Shown here: positions 1 through 5,523 of the stretch, one piece after another
Numbering within the stretch: the first letter of the stretch is position 1
Layout of the letters: each line of letters starts with the position of its first letter
From: Pseudomonadota bacterium
Lineage (GTDB): Bacteria > Pseudomonadota > Gammaproteobacteria > Burkholderiales > SG8-39
Assembly: GCA_003242425.1 (NCBI GenBank)
Contig: QGUL01000140.1
Span: 1 to 5,523, forward strand
Reading direction: 5' to 3'
DNA: 5,523 bases
The notes under the pieces: model-generated
Told to the model about the DNA's origin: nothing
Seen by the model: only the letters and a program-made list of their open reading frames with translations
Database searches by the model: none
Translations under genes and position numbers: made by a program

Positions 1-45
1 CGCATGGGCCTCTTGCCGGGCAAGACGACGCTGCACGACGCGCAC
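1..45 (-). CDS. Possible start of a downstream gene, cut by the window edge
   Basis: Downstream of the response regulator, the minus strand has an open frame from a GTG at 45 (a second in-frame GTG is at 36) to the window edge. It reads VRVVQRRLARQEAHA. This is too short to identify. Gene order would allow a co-transcribed partner of the regulator, such as a sensor kinase, but the sequence does not show that. No clear ribosome binding site precedes the GTG. A competing start is the ATG at 5, in another frame, which has AAGAGG three bases upstream. The call is tentative. Confidence 0.25.
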   Translation of the reverse strand, partial: MRVVQRRLARQEAHA

Positions 46-65
46 GCGTTGTTCTGCCGTAGGTG

Positions 66-767
66 TTATTGGGGCCGGACGCCCGCGGCGGGTCGATTCG
101 GCAGCACGCCGTCCAGCTGCAGGCCCAGCCGGCTCGCCTCGATGACGGCCTGGGTCCGGGTATGGACGTTGAGGGCGCGCAGGATGGCGGCGACGTGGAT
201 CTTGACCGTGCCCTCGGCCAGACCGAGTTCGCGGCAGATCACCTTGTTGGATTTGCCTTGCAGCAGGAGCGCGAAGACCTGCGCCTGGCGGTCGGTGAGA
301 CCGAGATCGCGCGGGCGCAGGGTGCGACCCGGGTCGTTGGCGGCCGCGGGAGCCTCTTCGGCGGAGTCCCTTTGCGTGAAGATTTCCGGCGGCACGTAGA
401 CGCCGCCCGAGAGGATGAGGCGCAGGGCCTGGAGCATCACCCGGCTGCTGGAGCGCTTGGGAATGAACCCCATCGCCCCCAGGTCGATGGCCTGCAGCAC
501 GTCTTCGCGCCGGTCCGAACCGGACAGCACCACCACCGGCACGGTCGGATGACTCTGGCGCAGTTCGCTCAGCAACGACATGCCGTAGGCGCCGGGCAGC
601 TGCAGATCCAGCAGGAGCAGGCTGGCATCGGGATGGGCCGCGACGAGTTCGCGGCCGCTTTCCGCGCATTGGGCGGAAAGCACCTCGACCTCCCCGTCGA
701 GTTGCTGCAGAACGTGCTGTAAGGCTTCGAGGATGAGCGGATGGTCATCCACTACGAGGATCTTCAC
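66..767 (-). CDS. NarL/FixJ-family response regulator (receiver + LuxR-type HTH)
   Basis: This is a 233-residue two-component transcription factor. The receiver domain spans about residues 1-120: the acidic pair D7/D8 follows the first strand (KILVVDDH), the phospho-acceptor is D54 (LLLLDLQLPG), the switch serine is S82 (VVLSGSD) and the conserved lysine is K104 (GFIPKR), so phosphorylation chemistry looks intact. An Ala/Pro-rich linker (about 135-152) leads to a LuxR-type helix-turn-helix at about 154-216, with GLTDRQAQV, GKSNKVIC, EGTVKIH and TRTQAVIEA. The GTG at 767 is preferred: AGAGG lies four bases upstream, the receiver's first strand begins immediately, and a promoter maps at 803-830. 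The longer frame from the ATG at 848 would start upstream of that promoter and add 27 residues without family character. No partner kinase is complete in the window, so the signal and targets are unknown. The family call is secure. Confidence 0.93.
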   Translation of the reverse strand: MKILVVDDHPLILEALQHVLQQLDGEVEVLSAQCAESGRELVAAHPDASLLLLDLQLPGAYGMSLLSELRQSHPTVPVVVLSGSDRREDVLQAIDLGAMGFIPKRSSSRVMLQALRLILSGGVYVPPEIFTQRDSAEEAPAAANDPGRTLRPRDLGLTDRQAQVFALLLQGKSNKVICRELGLAEGTVKIHVAAILRALNVHTRTQAVIEASRLGLQLDGVLPNRPAAGVRPQ

Positions 768-802
768 AGCGCCTCTTGTTAGTGCAGCACTTTTGGCCGG
801 GC

Positions 803-830
803 ATGGTAGCACCGGCAAGGGGACTTGCAA
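803..830 (-). promoter_or_regulatory. Sigma-70-like promoter of the response regulator
   Basis: On the minus strand, TTGCAA (830-825) and TACCAT (808-803) are separated by 16 bases. Each matches its consensus hexamer at four of six positions. The -10 is preceded by TGC, giving an extended -10. Transcription would start near 796, leaving a leader of about 30 bases before the GTG at 767. This is a prediction from sequence only. Confidence 0.5.
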
Positions 831-980
831 ATCGGCGAAGCGGTACATAAATGGCGAAGCCCGGGGCCAAGGAGCCGGCCGATGCTAGCAGGCCGCTTCC
901 GCCTGGCAATGCGACGAAGGGTTTAGGCCGAAAGTCGAGGGAGCACGCCGCGGATGCGCGTGGGAAGCGAGAAACAATGC

Positions 981-1009
981 GCAATCGGCCTGGCGATTGC
1001 CCTTTTTTT
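981..1009 (+). terminator. Intrinsic terminator with no assigned upstream gene
   Basis: GCAATCG (981-987) pairs perfectly with CGATTGC (994-1000) around a six-base loop. Two C residues and then seven T residues (1003-1009) follow, so this is a textbook plus-strand intrinsic terminator. No supported plus-strand gene lies between it and the divergent regulator promoter. The gene-free stretch 768-1044 otherwise holds only that promoter and a short inverted repeat (CAGGC 889-893 / GCCTG 901-905). The terminator may end a small RNA, or it may shield the small gene that follows. Confidence 0.6.
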
Positions 1010-1044
1010 GCCTCATTTTGCCGGTAGTCTCGCAACTCGGCGCA

Positions 1045-1206
1045 ATGCCGAAGGCATATCGAAAGCGCAAGATGAAAGCGAAGACCACGAGAGTGAGCGG
1101 TTGGGCCGTGCTGGCGGATTTTGCCGGCACGCTGGGCATCGCCCTGGCGGGCGGGATTGGCTTCAGTCTCGCCGCCGGCGCGGTGGTCGTACTCCTCGCA
1201 GGCTGA
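1045..1206 (+). CDS. Small single-helix membrane protein, hypothetical
   Basis: The predicted protein has 53 residues. A strongly basic N-terminus (K3 to about R21, many Lys/Arg) is followed by a long hydrophobic, Gly/Ala-rich segment (about residues 24-52, with GTLGIALAGGIGFSLAAG) ending in VVVLLAG. That suggests one membrane helix with the basic end in the cytoplasm. Third codon positions are strongly GC-biased from 1072 to the stop, which supports coding. The start is uncertain: the ATG at 1045 and the ATG at 1072 (44 residues) both lack a good ribosome binding site. The TTG at 997 lies inside the upstream terminator stem and is unlikely. A large hairpin begins at the stop codon, as expected for the end of a transcript. 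I do not recognise the family. A small membrane regulator or a hydrophobic toxin-like peptide is possible, but nothing identifies either. Confidence 0.5.
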   Translation: MPKAYRKRKMKAKTTRVSGWAVLADFAGTLGIALAGGIGFSLAAGAVVVLLAG

Positions 1207-1249
1207 ACCGCCTCGTCCGCCGCTTCGGGCGGCGGACGAGAAGCCTGCG
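1197..1249 (+). terminator. Two-tier hairpin between convergent genes, probable terminator
   Basis: The inner stem is 12 perfect base pairs (1212-1223 with 1229-1240) around TTCGG. An outer 8-bp stem (1197-1204 with 1242-1249) encloses it with an asymmetric internal loop. The outer arm overlaps the small gene's TGA, and the right arm ends three bases from the stop of the convergent metF-like gene. The UUCG loop occurs on the plus-strand transcript. There is no proper T-run on either side, only a pyrimidine-rich CTCTACTTCCC after the plus-strand stem, so termination efficiency is uncertain. Confidence 0.6.
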
Positions 1250-1252
1250 CCT

Positions 1253-2215
1253 CTACTTCCCTTCCAGAACTTCGGAAAGCTGGTGGAACAGGTCGACGGT
1301 GGCGTCGATCTCGTCGCGGTTGATCGACACGCTCTCGACGTTGATCCCCAGCGGAATGCGTCCGACGTAATCCTGATCCAGGATCTCGCGCAGATTGTCG
1401 CGGCAGATTTCGATCGACTTGGCCAGCGGATTGGCGGCGCCGAGGATGGCGCGTTCGCATTCGGGGGTGACCCGTACGCCCAGCCACTTGATGAAGGCCA
1501 TGGTCTTTTCGCGGCCGCACGGCGCGAAGGTCAGCACGATGCGGCGCGGTTCCACGCCCGCGCCGCGGCAGTCGCGCAGGTACTCCTTCAGCACCGCGAT
1601 GGTCGGCTTGGCGGTATACACCGTCTGTGAAATGAAATAGCTGCAGCCTTCGATCGCTTTGGCGAGCAGGCGGGCGCTTTCGCTGCGTTCGGGGCTGTCG
1701 CGCTCGGCGATCATCACCCCGCCCAGCATCAGGTTCGCGGGGTGCTGACGGGCGATGGCGATGGCCTCGGACAGGCTGAGCGGATAGCGCACCCCCGAAG
1801 TGGGTCGGCCGACGATCGACAGCAACGACAGGCCGTATTCGCGCGTGCTTTCGTCCAGCCAGGCGCGCCAGCCGGGTTCGTCCAGCATGCCGAGGCTCTT
1901 GTAGTTGATCACCGGCAGGGCCGCCATGCGGCCCAGCAGGCGCGAATAGTCGCGCGGGTCGATCGTGCCCTTGAAGGGGAAGGGGCGGGGGACCGAGGTG
2001 CGGCCCGATTCGTCCTGGATGTCGTACACCACCACGCCGTCCAGGGGCAGCGGCTTCAGGCGTTCGACGAATTTTTCCGCCGCCTCGCGGACGAGTTCCT
2101 CAGGCGTGCCGAGGCGCGGCGGCGTGGTGCCGTAGAGGCGGATGCTCTGGTTCCGGTCGGCGAGCCGCGTACGCAATTGCGCCGTAGCGGCGGCCAATTG
2201 AGGCGTCGCTTGCAT
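1253..2215 (-). CDS. Methylenetetrahydrofolate reductase-like protein (non-canonical MetF relative)
   Basis: The protein has 320 residues, slightly longer than typical bacterial MetF (about 275-300). I read it as a TIM-barrel relative of 5,10-methylenetetrahydrofolate reductase. Visible landmarks are LYGTTPPR (27-34, in the place of MetF's FEFFPPR), VVYDIQDE (62-69), RPFPF (77-81), GGVMIAER (165-172), FISQ (194-197, matching MetF's ITQ with its folate-contacting Gln), TFAPCGREKT (229-238), FIKWLGV (241-247) and NVESVSI (292-298). The canonical catalytic Glu of FEFFPP is replaced by Gly, and the RGD-loop Asp has no counterpart (IVGRP, 134-138). The fold call rests on these motifs and on the gene position after ahcY, where metF commonly lies. 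The same motif set is, from memory, shared by a poorly characterised MTHFR-like group in actinobacteria. Reductase activity is inferred, not shown. The ATG at 2215 has AAAGGA eight bases upstream. It is probably co-transcribed with ahcY. Confidence 0.75.
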   Translation of the reverse strand: MQATPQLAAATAQLRTRLADRNQSIRLYGTTPPRLGTPEELVREAAEKFVERLKPLPLDGVVVYDIQDESGRTSVPRPFPFKGTIDPRDYSRLLGRMAALPVINYKSLGMLDEPGWRAWLDESTREYGLSLLSIVGRPTSGVRYPLSLSEAIAIARQHPANLMLGGVMIAERDSPERSESARLLAKAIEGCSYFISQTVYTAKPTIAVLKEYLRDCRGAGVEPRRIVLTFAPCGREKTMAFIKWLGVRVTPECERAILGAANPLAKSIEICRDNLREILDQDYVGRIPLGINVESVSINRDEIDATVDLFHQLSEVLEGK

Positions 2216-2340
2216 TGAACGAGTCCTTTAAGTGGGACCTGCCGGGCGCAGTCTTTCCGCGCACCGACAGGCAAAACTCCGTCCCGGGCGCAGGATTTCG
2301 CCCCGGGTCCAGCCGGCCGCGGACGCGAAGCCCACGGCCG
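2216..2340 (-). promoter_or_regulatory. Three-hairpin leader between ahcY and the metF-like gene
   Basis: The 143-base intergenic RNA contains three consecutive hairpins. Hairpin A (2340-2314) has 11 bp with two G-U pairs and a five-base UUCGC loop. Hairpin B (2307-2283) pairs CCCGGG and CG arms across one bulged G, with loop AAATCCTG and a TTTT a few bases after the stem. Hairpin C (2271-2238) has 8 bp plus 4 bp across one bulged base, with a nine-base loop. The ribosome binding site AAAGGA (2229-2224) follows. A weak stem GGTCC/GGACT (2239-2235 with 2226-2222) could cover it and would share two bases with hairpin C. This does not match the SAH aptamer or any other riboswitch class I know. 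Partial termination after ahcY is a simpler role. Confidence 0.45.
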
Positions 2341-2358
2341 TCCCAGGTGCGCGTTCAA

Positions 2359-3774
2359 TCAATAGCGATAGTGGTCGGGCTTGTAGGGCCCTTCCTTCGG
2401 CACGCCGATGTAACGGGCCTGCTCGTCGGTGAGCTCGGTGAGCTGGGCGCCGAGCTTCTTCAACTGCAGGCGCGCGACTTTCTCGTCCAGGATCTTCGGC
2501 AGCACGTAGACGCCGACCGGATACTTGTCGGTGTTGTTGTAGAGCTCGATCTGGGCGATGACCTGGTTCGCGAACGACGAGCTCATGACGTAGGAGGGAT
2601 GACCCGTCGCGCAGCCGAGGTTCACCAGACGGCCTTCGGCGAGCAGGATGATGCGCTTGCCGTCGGGGAAGATCACGTGATCGACCTGCGGCTTGATGTT
2701 CTCCCACTTGTACTGGCGCAGGCTGGCGACGTCGATCTCGTTGTCGAAGTGACCGATGTTGCAGACGATCGCCTGGTCCTTCATCTTGCGCATGTGCTCA
2801 TGCGTGATGACGTGGTAGTTGCCCGTGGCGGTGACGAAGATGTCCGCCTTGTCGCAGGCGTAGTCCATGGTGACCACGCGATAGCCTTCCATCGCCGCCT
2901 GCAAGGCGCAGATCGGATCGATCTCGGTGATCCACACCTGCGCCGCGAGCGCCCGCAGCGCCTGCGCAGAGCCCTTGCCCACATCGCCGTAGCCGCAGAC
3001 CACGGCGATCTTGCCGGCGATCATGACGTCGGTGGCGCGCTTGATGCCGTCCACCAGCGATTCGCGGCAGCCGTAGAGGTTGTCGAACTTCGACTTGGTG
3101 ACGGAGTCGTTGACGTTGATGGCCGGCACGGCGAGCCGCCCTTCCTTGTGCATCTGGTAGAGCCGCTTCACGCCGGTGGTGGTTTCCTCCGTGATGCCTT
3201 TGATCTTCGACAGGCGGGTGGAATACCACTTCGGGTCCTGTGCGAGCTTCGCCTTGATGGCGGCGAACAGCACGCGTTCCTCTTCGCTGCCGGGATTGGC
3301 GAGCACCGAGGGGTCCTTTTCGGCCTGCGCGCCCAGATGCAGCAGCAGCGTGGCGTCGCCGCCGTCGTCGAGGATCATGTTGGAGTAGCCGCCGTCGGGC
3401 CACTCGAAGATCCGGTGCGTGAACTCCCAGTACTCTTCCAGCGATTCGCCTTTGTAGGCGAACACCGGCGTGCCGGCGGCGGCGATGGCCGCGGCGGCAT
3501 GGTCCTGGGTGGAGAAGATGTTGCACGAGGCCCAGCGGACCTGGGCACCAAGCGCCTGCAGCGTCTCGATCAGCACGGCGGTCTGGATGGTCATGTGCAG
3601 ACTGCCGCTGATGCGTGCGCCGCGCAGCGGCTGCTGGGCGGCATATTCTTCGCGGATCGCCATGAGGCCGGGCATTTCGGTCTCGGCGATCTCGATTTCC
3701 TTGCGGCCCCAGTCGGCCAAGCTCAGGTCGGCGACTTTGTAGTCGGTGAAGGCGGGTTGAGGTACTGCGCTCAT
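2359..3774 (-). CDS. ahcY: S-adenosylhomocysteine hydrolase (adenosylhomocysteinase)
   Basis: This cytoplasmic, NAD-dependent enzyme reversibly splits SAH into homocysteine and adenosine, removing the product inhibitor of methyltransferases. The protein is 471 residues, normal for the bacterial form. Substrate-domain motifs are GSLHMT (57-62), [15 protein letters not shown] (84-98), LDDGGD (135-140), EETTTG (196-201) and [11 protein letters not shown] with catalytic K227 and D231. The NAD fold carries GYGDVGKG (261-268). GHFDNEID (341-348), [10 protein letters not shown] (385-394) and the C-terminal KPDHYRY are intact. The roughly 40-residue insertion typical of bacterial and plant enzymes is present at about 150-190. 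The ATG at 3774 is chosen because GGAG (3784-3781) lies six bases upstream. The ATG at 3780 directly abuts that site, and the in-frame extension to 3879 is riboswitch RNA. The gene lies 116 bases after metK and is controlled by the intervening SAH riboswitch. Confidence 0.98.
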   Translation of the reverse strand: MSAVPQPAFTDYKVADLSLADWGRKEIEIAETEMPGLMAIREEYAAQQPLRGARISGSLHMTIQTAVLIETLQALGAQVRWASCNIFSTQDHAAAAIAAAGTPVFAYKGESLEEYWEFTHRIFEWPDGGYSNMILDDGGDATLLLHLGAQAEKDPSVLANPGSEEERVLFAAIKAKLAQDPKWYSTRLSKIKGITEETTTGVKRLYQMHKEGRLAVPAINVNDSVTKSKFDNLYGCRESLVDGIKRATDVMIAGKIAVVCGYGDVGKGSAQALRALAAQVWITEIDPICALQAAMEGYRVVTMDYACDKADIFVTATGNYHVITHEHMRKMKDQAIVCNIGHFDNEIDVASLRQYKWENIKPQVDHVIFPDGKRIILLAEGRLVNLGCATGHPSYVMSSSFANQVIAQIELYNNTDKYPVGVYVLPKILDEKVARLQLKKLGAQLTELTDEQARYIGVPKEGPYKPDHYRY

Positions 3775-3780
3775 TGGCAT

Positions 3781-3802
3781 CTCCGTTCGATGGTTTGAAC
3801 GG
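3781..3802 (-). promoter_or_regulatory. ahcY: Ribosome-binding-site hairpin: expression platform of the SAH riboswitch
   Basis: CCGTTC (3802-3797) pairs with GAACGG (3788-3783) around AAACCATC. The last two G of the right arm (3784-3783) are the GG of the ahcY ribosome binding site GGAG (3784-3781). The first two C of the left arm (3802-3801) are also the last two bases of the aptamer's pseudoknot strand. The two structures therefore compete, and ligand-stabilised pseudoknot formation should free the ribosome binding site. This predicts translation ON at high SAH. Confidence 0.75.
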
Positions 3803-3883
3803 GCGCCGTTGCAACGTTCATCTCGTTGCGCCGAGCCTGACCGTTCGCGGCTGAACGGCTGCAGCGCCCCTCGACGCAACGAG
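3801..3883 (-). ncRNA. SAH riboswitch aptamer upstream of ahcY
   Basis: The minus-strand RNA matches the SAH riboswitch. P1 is CTCGTTGCG (3883-3875), a U-G pair, and CGAG (3873-3870) with CTCG (3835-3832) and CGCAACGAG (3830-3822), a continuous 14-pair helix. The conserved core GGGCGCTGCA follows. P2 is CCGTTC/GAACGG (3858-3853 with 3846-3841). Next comes the conserved CAGGCTCG (3839-3832). P4 is a small CGU/ACG stem (3816-3807). GCGCCC (3806-3801) forms the pseudoknot with GGGCGC (3869-3864). The order and sequence of core elements agree with the class known from Ralstonia and relatives, which binds SAH with strong discrimination against SAM. It lies immediately between the metK stop and the ahcY start. 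Confidence 0.95.
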
Positions 3884-3890
3884 TCCGATG

Positions 3891-5072
3891 TTAAGCCATC
3901 GCGGCGGTCCTGACACCGGCGTCAGCGGCCAGCGCCGCGGCCTTGTCGGTGCGCTCCCAGGTGAACTCCGGTTCGTCGCGGCCGAAATGCCCGTAGGCGG
4001 CGGTCTTCTGATAGATCGGCCGCAGCAGGTCGAGCATCTGGATGATGCCCTTGGGCCGCAGATCGAAATGCTTCTGAACGAGTTCCGCCAGACGCTCGTC
4101 GGACACCTTACCGGTGCCGTAAGTCGTGACCATGACGCTGGTCGGACGCGCCACGCCGATGGCGTAGGACACCTGGACCAGGCACTTGGACGCGAGGCCC
4201 GCGGCGACGATGTTCTTCGCCACGTAGCGGGCGGCATAGGCCGCGGAGCGGTCCACCTTGGACGGATCCTTGCCGGAGAAGGCGCCGCCGCCGTGCGGGG
4301 CCGCGCCGCCGTAGGTGTCGACGATGATCTTGCGTCCGGTCAGGCCGCAGTCGCCGTGCGGGCCGCCCACCACGAAACGCCCGGTGGGGTTGACGTGGTA
4401 GGTGATCTGCTTGCCGATCATCTCGGCCGGCAGCACCGGCTTGATGATCTCCTCGATCACCGCTTCGCGGATCTGTTCGTAGCTGACGTCCGGCGCGTGC
4501 TGGGTGGACAGCACCACCGTGTCGATTTCCTTCGGCTTGCCGTCGACATAGCGCACCGTGACCTGCGACTTGGCGTCCGGCCGCAGCCAGGGCAGGCGGC
4601 CGTCGCGGCGCAGCTCCGACTGGCGCTCCACCAGACGATGGGCGAGATGGATCGGCAGCGGCATGAGCTGCGAGGTCTCGTCGCAGGCGTAGCCGAACAT
4701 GATGCCCTGGTCGCCGGCCCCCTGATCCAGGTCGAGGCCCTTGCCTTCGTCGACGCCCTGGGCGATGTCCGGCGACTGCTTGTCGTAGGCCACCAGCACC
4801 GCGCAGCCCTTGTAGTCCATGCCGTATTCGGTGTTGTCGTAGCCGATGCGCTTCACGGTTTCGCGCGCGACGGTCTGATAGTCGATCACCGCATTGGTGG
4901 TGATCTCGCCCGCCAGGACGATCAGACCGGTGTTGCACAGGGTTTCGGCCGCGACGCGCGAATACTTGTCCTGCGTCAGGATCGCGTCGAGAATGGCGTC
5001 GGAAATCTGGTCGGCGACTTTGTCGGGATGTCCTTCCGAGACCGACTCGGAAGTGAACAGATACTGGCTCAT
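3891..5072 (-). CDS. metK: S-adenosylmethionine synthetase (methionine adenosyltransferase)
   Basis: This enzyme makes SAM from methionine and ATP, releasing phosphate and pyrophosphate. The bacterial form is a cytoplasmic tetramer needing Mg and K ions. At 393 residues the length is normal. The N-terminal signature [11 protein letters not shown] holds catalytic H15 and Mg-binding D17. GEITT (55-59), KQSPDI (98-103), the ATP-loop hexapeptide GAGDQG (118-123), RPDAKSQVT (164-172), NPTGRF (228-233), GLTGRK (243-248) and the P-loop-like [10 protein letters not shown] (261-270) are all intact, as is FDLRP (336-340). The alanine-rich C-terminal tail is unremarkable. The ATG at 5072 begins the conserved [10 protein letters not shown]; upstream there is only a weak purine stretch, GAGAGAA. 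It heads the methyl-cycle gene set and diverges from dapF. Confidence 0.98.
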   Translation of the reverse strand: MSQYLFTSESVSEGHPDKVADQISDAILDAILTQDKYSRVAAETLCNTGLIVLAGEITTNAVIDYQTVARETVKRIGYDNTEYGMDYKGCAVLVAYDKQSPDIAQGVDEGKGLDLDQGAGDQGIMFGYACDETSQLMPLPIHLAHRLVERQSELRRDGRLPWLRPDAKSQVTVRYVDGKPKEIDTVVLSTQHAPDVSYEQIREAVIEEIIKPVLPAEMIGKQITYHVNPTGRFVVGGPHGDCGLTGRKIIVDTYGGAAPHGGGAFSGKDPSKVDRSAAYAARYVAKNIVAAGLASKCLVQVSYAIGVARPTSVMVTTYGTGKVSDERLAELVQKHFDLRPKGIIQMLDLLRPIYQKTAAYGHFGRDEPEFTWERTDKAAALAADAGVRTAAMA

Positions 5073-5102
5073 GTCTGGCGTTCTCTCGGATTGAGGCTGC
5101 GG

Positions 5103-5111
5103 AGTTTAGCA
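5103..5111 (-). promoter_or_regulatory. metK: Extended -10 element, probable metK promoter
   Basis: On the minus strand TGC plus TAAACT (5111-5103) forms an extended -10; the hexamer TAAACT (5108-5103) has four consensus matches. Transcription would start near 5096, about 24 bases before the metK ATG. There is no recognisable -35 at the right distance. That zone is instead occupied by a palindrome at 5118-5133. Confidence 0.4.
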
Positions 5112-5117
5112 AAGTTG

Positions 5118-5133
5118 CGGCACGGCCGTGCCG
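5118..5133. repeat. Perfect 16-base palindrome in the metK-dapF interval
   Basis: CGGCACGGCCGTGCCG is self-complementary over its full length. It lies about 22-37 bases upstream of the predicted metK start point, overlapping the -35 zone, and could be an operator dyad for a dimeric regulator. Alternatively it is a chance palindrome in GC-rich DNA. I do not recognise it as the site of a known regulator. The rest of the 140-base interval shows only a repeated CCGATGC (5131-5137 and 5155-5161). Confidence 0.5.
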
Positions 5134-5212
5134 ATGCGCGGGGGTTAGGCAAGCCCGATGCCGGGCGGTCCGCCGGCCTGCCCGACAGCCGACCCCATAG
5201 CAGGCATCCTTC

Positions 5213-5523
5213 ATGAAATTGCGCTTTACCAAAATGCAGGGGCTGGGCAACGACTTCGTCGTCTTCGACGGCGTGCGCCAGCGGGTCGAGCTCAGCCGTG
5301 AACAATTGCGCCGCATCGCGGACCGCCATTTCGGGGTCGGTTGCGACCAGATCCTGGTCGTCGAGCCCCCGCGCACAGCCGGCGCCGACTTCCGTTACCG
5401 CATCTACAACGCCGATGGCGGCGAGGTCGAGCAATGCGGCAACGGCGCGCGCTGTTTCGCCCGCTTTGTGCGCGACAAGGGGCTGACCGACAAGGACCGC
5501 ATCACGGTCGAGACGCTGGGCGG
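5213..5523 (+). CDS. dapF: Diaminopimelate epimerase, N-terminal part
   Basis: DapF converts LL- to meso-diaminopimelate in lysine and peptidoglycan synthesis, without cofactor, using two cysteines. The first 103 residues are present, and the gene (usually about 275 residues) runs off the window edge. The start [17 protein letters not shown] matches the family, with substrate-contacting N13. [13 protein letters not shown] (39-51), the YNADG motif (65-69) and [13 protein letters not shown] (73-85) are clear; C75 of CGNGARC corresponds to the first catalytic cysteine. The second catalytic cysteine lies beyond the window. The ATG at 5213 has only a weak AGG nine bases upstream, but the family N-terminus fixes the start. 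It is transcribed divergently from metK. Its role is unrelated to the methyl cycle. Confidence 0.96.
   Translation, partial: MKLRFTKMQGLGNDFVVFDGVRQRVELSREQLRRIADRHFGVGCDQILVVEPPRTAGADFRYRIYNADGGEVEQCGNGARCFARFVRDKGLTDKDRITVETLG

Noticed and set aside
851..1027. 58-codon plus-strand frame from the ATG at 851
   Set aside because: It has no ribosome binding site, low-complexity composition, and runs straight through the terminator hairpin and T-run.
885..1520. 211-codon minus-strand frame overlapping the metF-like gene
   Set aside because: It is an Arg/Pro-rich shadow frame crossing the terminator hairpin and the end of a supported gene.
2216..2358. Second SAH riboswitch before the metF-like gene
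   Set aside because: The leader is strongly structured but lacks the CAGGCTCG and GCGCTGCA core elements and the matching pseudoknot strand.
2215..3798. 527-codon plus-strand open frame
   Set aside because: It is antisense to ahcY, whose motifs are unambiguous. Long antisense frames are expected in GC-rich genes, and this one has no recognisable domain.
3775..3879. 35-residue N-terminal extension of AhcY
   Set aside because: This DNA is the SAH riboswitch and its expression platform. The ribosome binding site supports the ATG at 3774.
5073..5212. SAM riboswitch ahead of metK
   Set aside because: The predicted metK leader is only about 24 bases, and no SAM aptamer core is visible in the interval.
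3888..5216. 442-codon plus-strand open frame
   Set aside because: It is antisense to metK, with an odd His/Val/Asp/Gly-rich composition typical of a shadow frame.
4108..5376. 422-codon minus-strand open frame overlapping metK and dapF
   Set aside because: It is an Arg/Pro/Gly-rich shadow in another frame of metK and crosses the divergent intergenic region.

Overview
This GC-rich window looks like a proteobacterial chromosome, most likely a betaproteobacterium or a related gammaproteobacterium. The evidence is strongly GC-biased third codon positions, MetK and AhcY sequences of the proteobacterial type, and an S-adenosylhomocysteine (SAH) riboswitch, an RNA class known mainly from these groups. 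No mobile element, CRISPR array, tRNA or rRNA was seen.

The right two-thirds is a methyl-cycle locus on the minus strand. In transcription order it holds metK (SAM synthetase, start 5072), an SAH riboswitch (3883-3801) with a ribosome-binding-site hairpin (3802-3783), ahcY (SAH hydrolase, start 3774), a 143-base leader with three strong hairpins, and a divergent methylenetetrahydrofolate-reductase-like gene (start 2215). MetK makes SAM, methyltransferases turn it into SAH, AhcY clears SAH to homocysteine, and a MetF-type enzyme would supply methyl-THF for remaking methionine. The aptamer begins 7 bases after the metK stop. SAH can therefore tune ahcY translation separately from metK on what is probably a shared transcript. 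The third gene sits where metF is expected but lacks the canonical MetF Glu and Asp motifs.

The left third holds a NarL/FixJ-type response regulator on the minus strand (GTG start at 767) with a good sigma-70-like promoter, and possibly the first codons of a downstream gene at the window edge. Between it and the metF-like gene, on the plus strand, are an intrinsic terminator with no matching upstream gene (a hint of a small RNA), a small single-helix membrane protein, and a large two-tier hairpin that separates this small gene from the convergent metF-like gene.

At the right edge dapF (diaminopimelate epimerase, N-terminal 103 codons) runs divergently from metK. The 140-base interval contains an extended -10 element for metK and a perfect 16-base palindrome.
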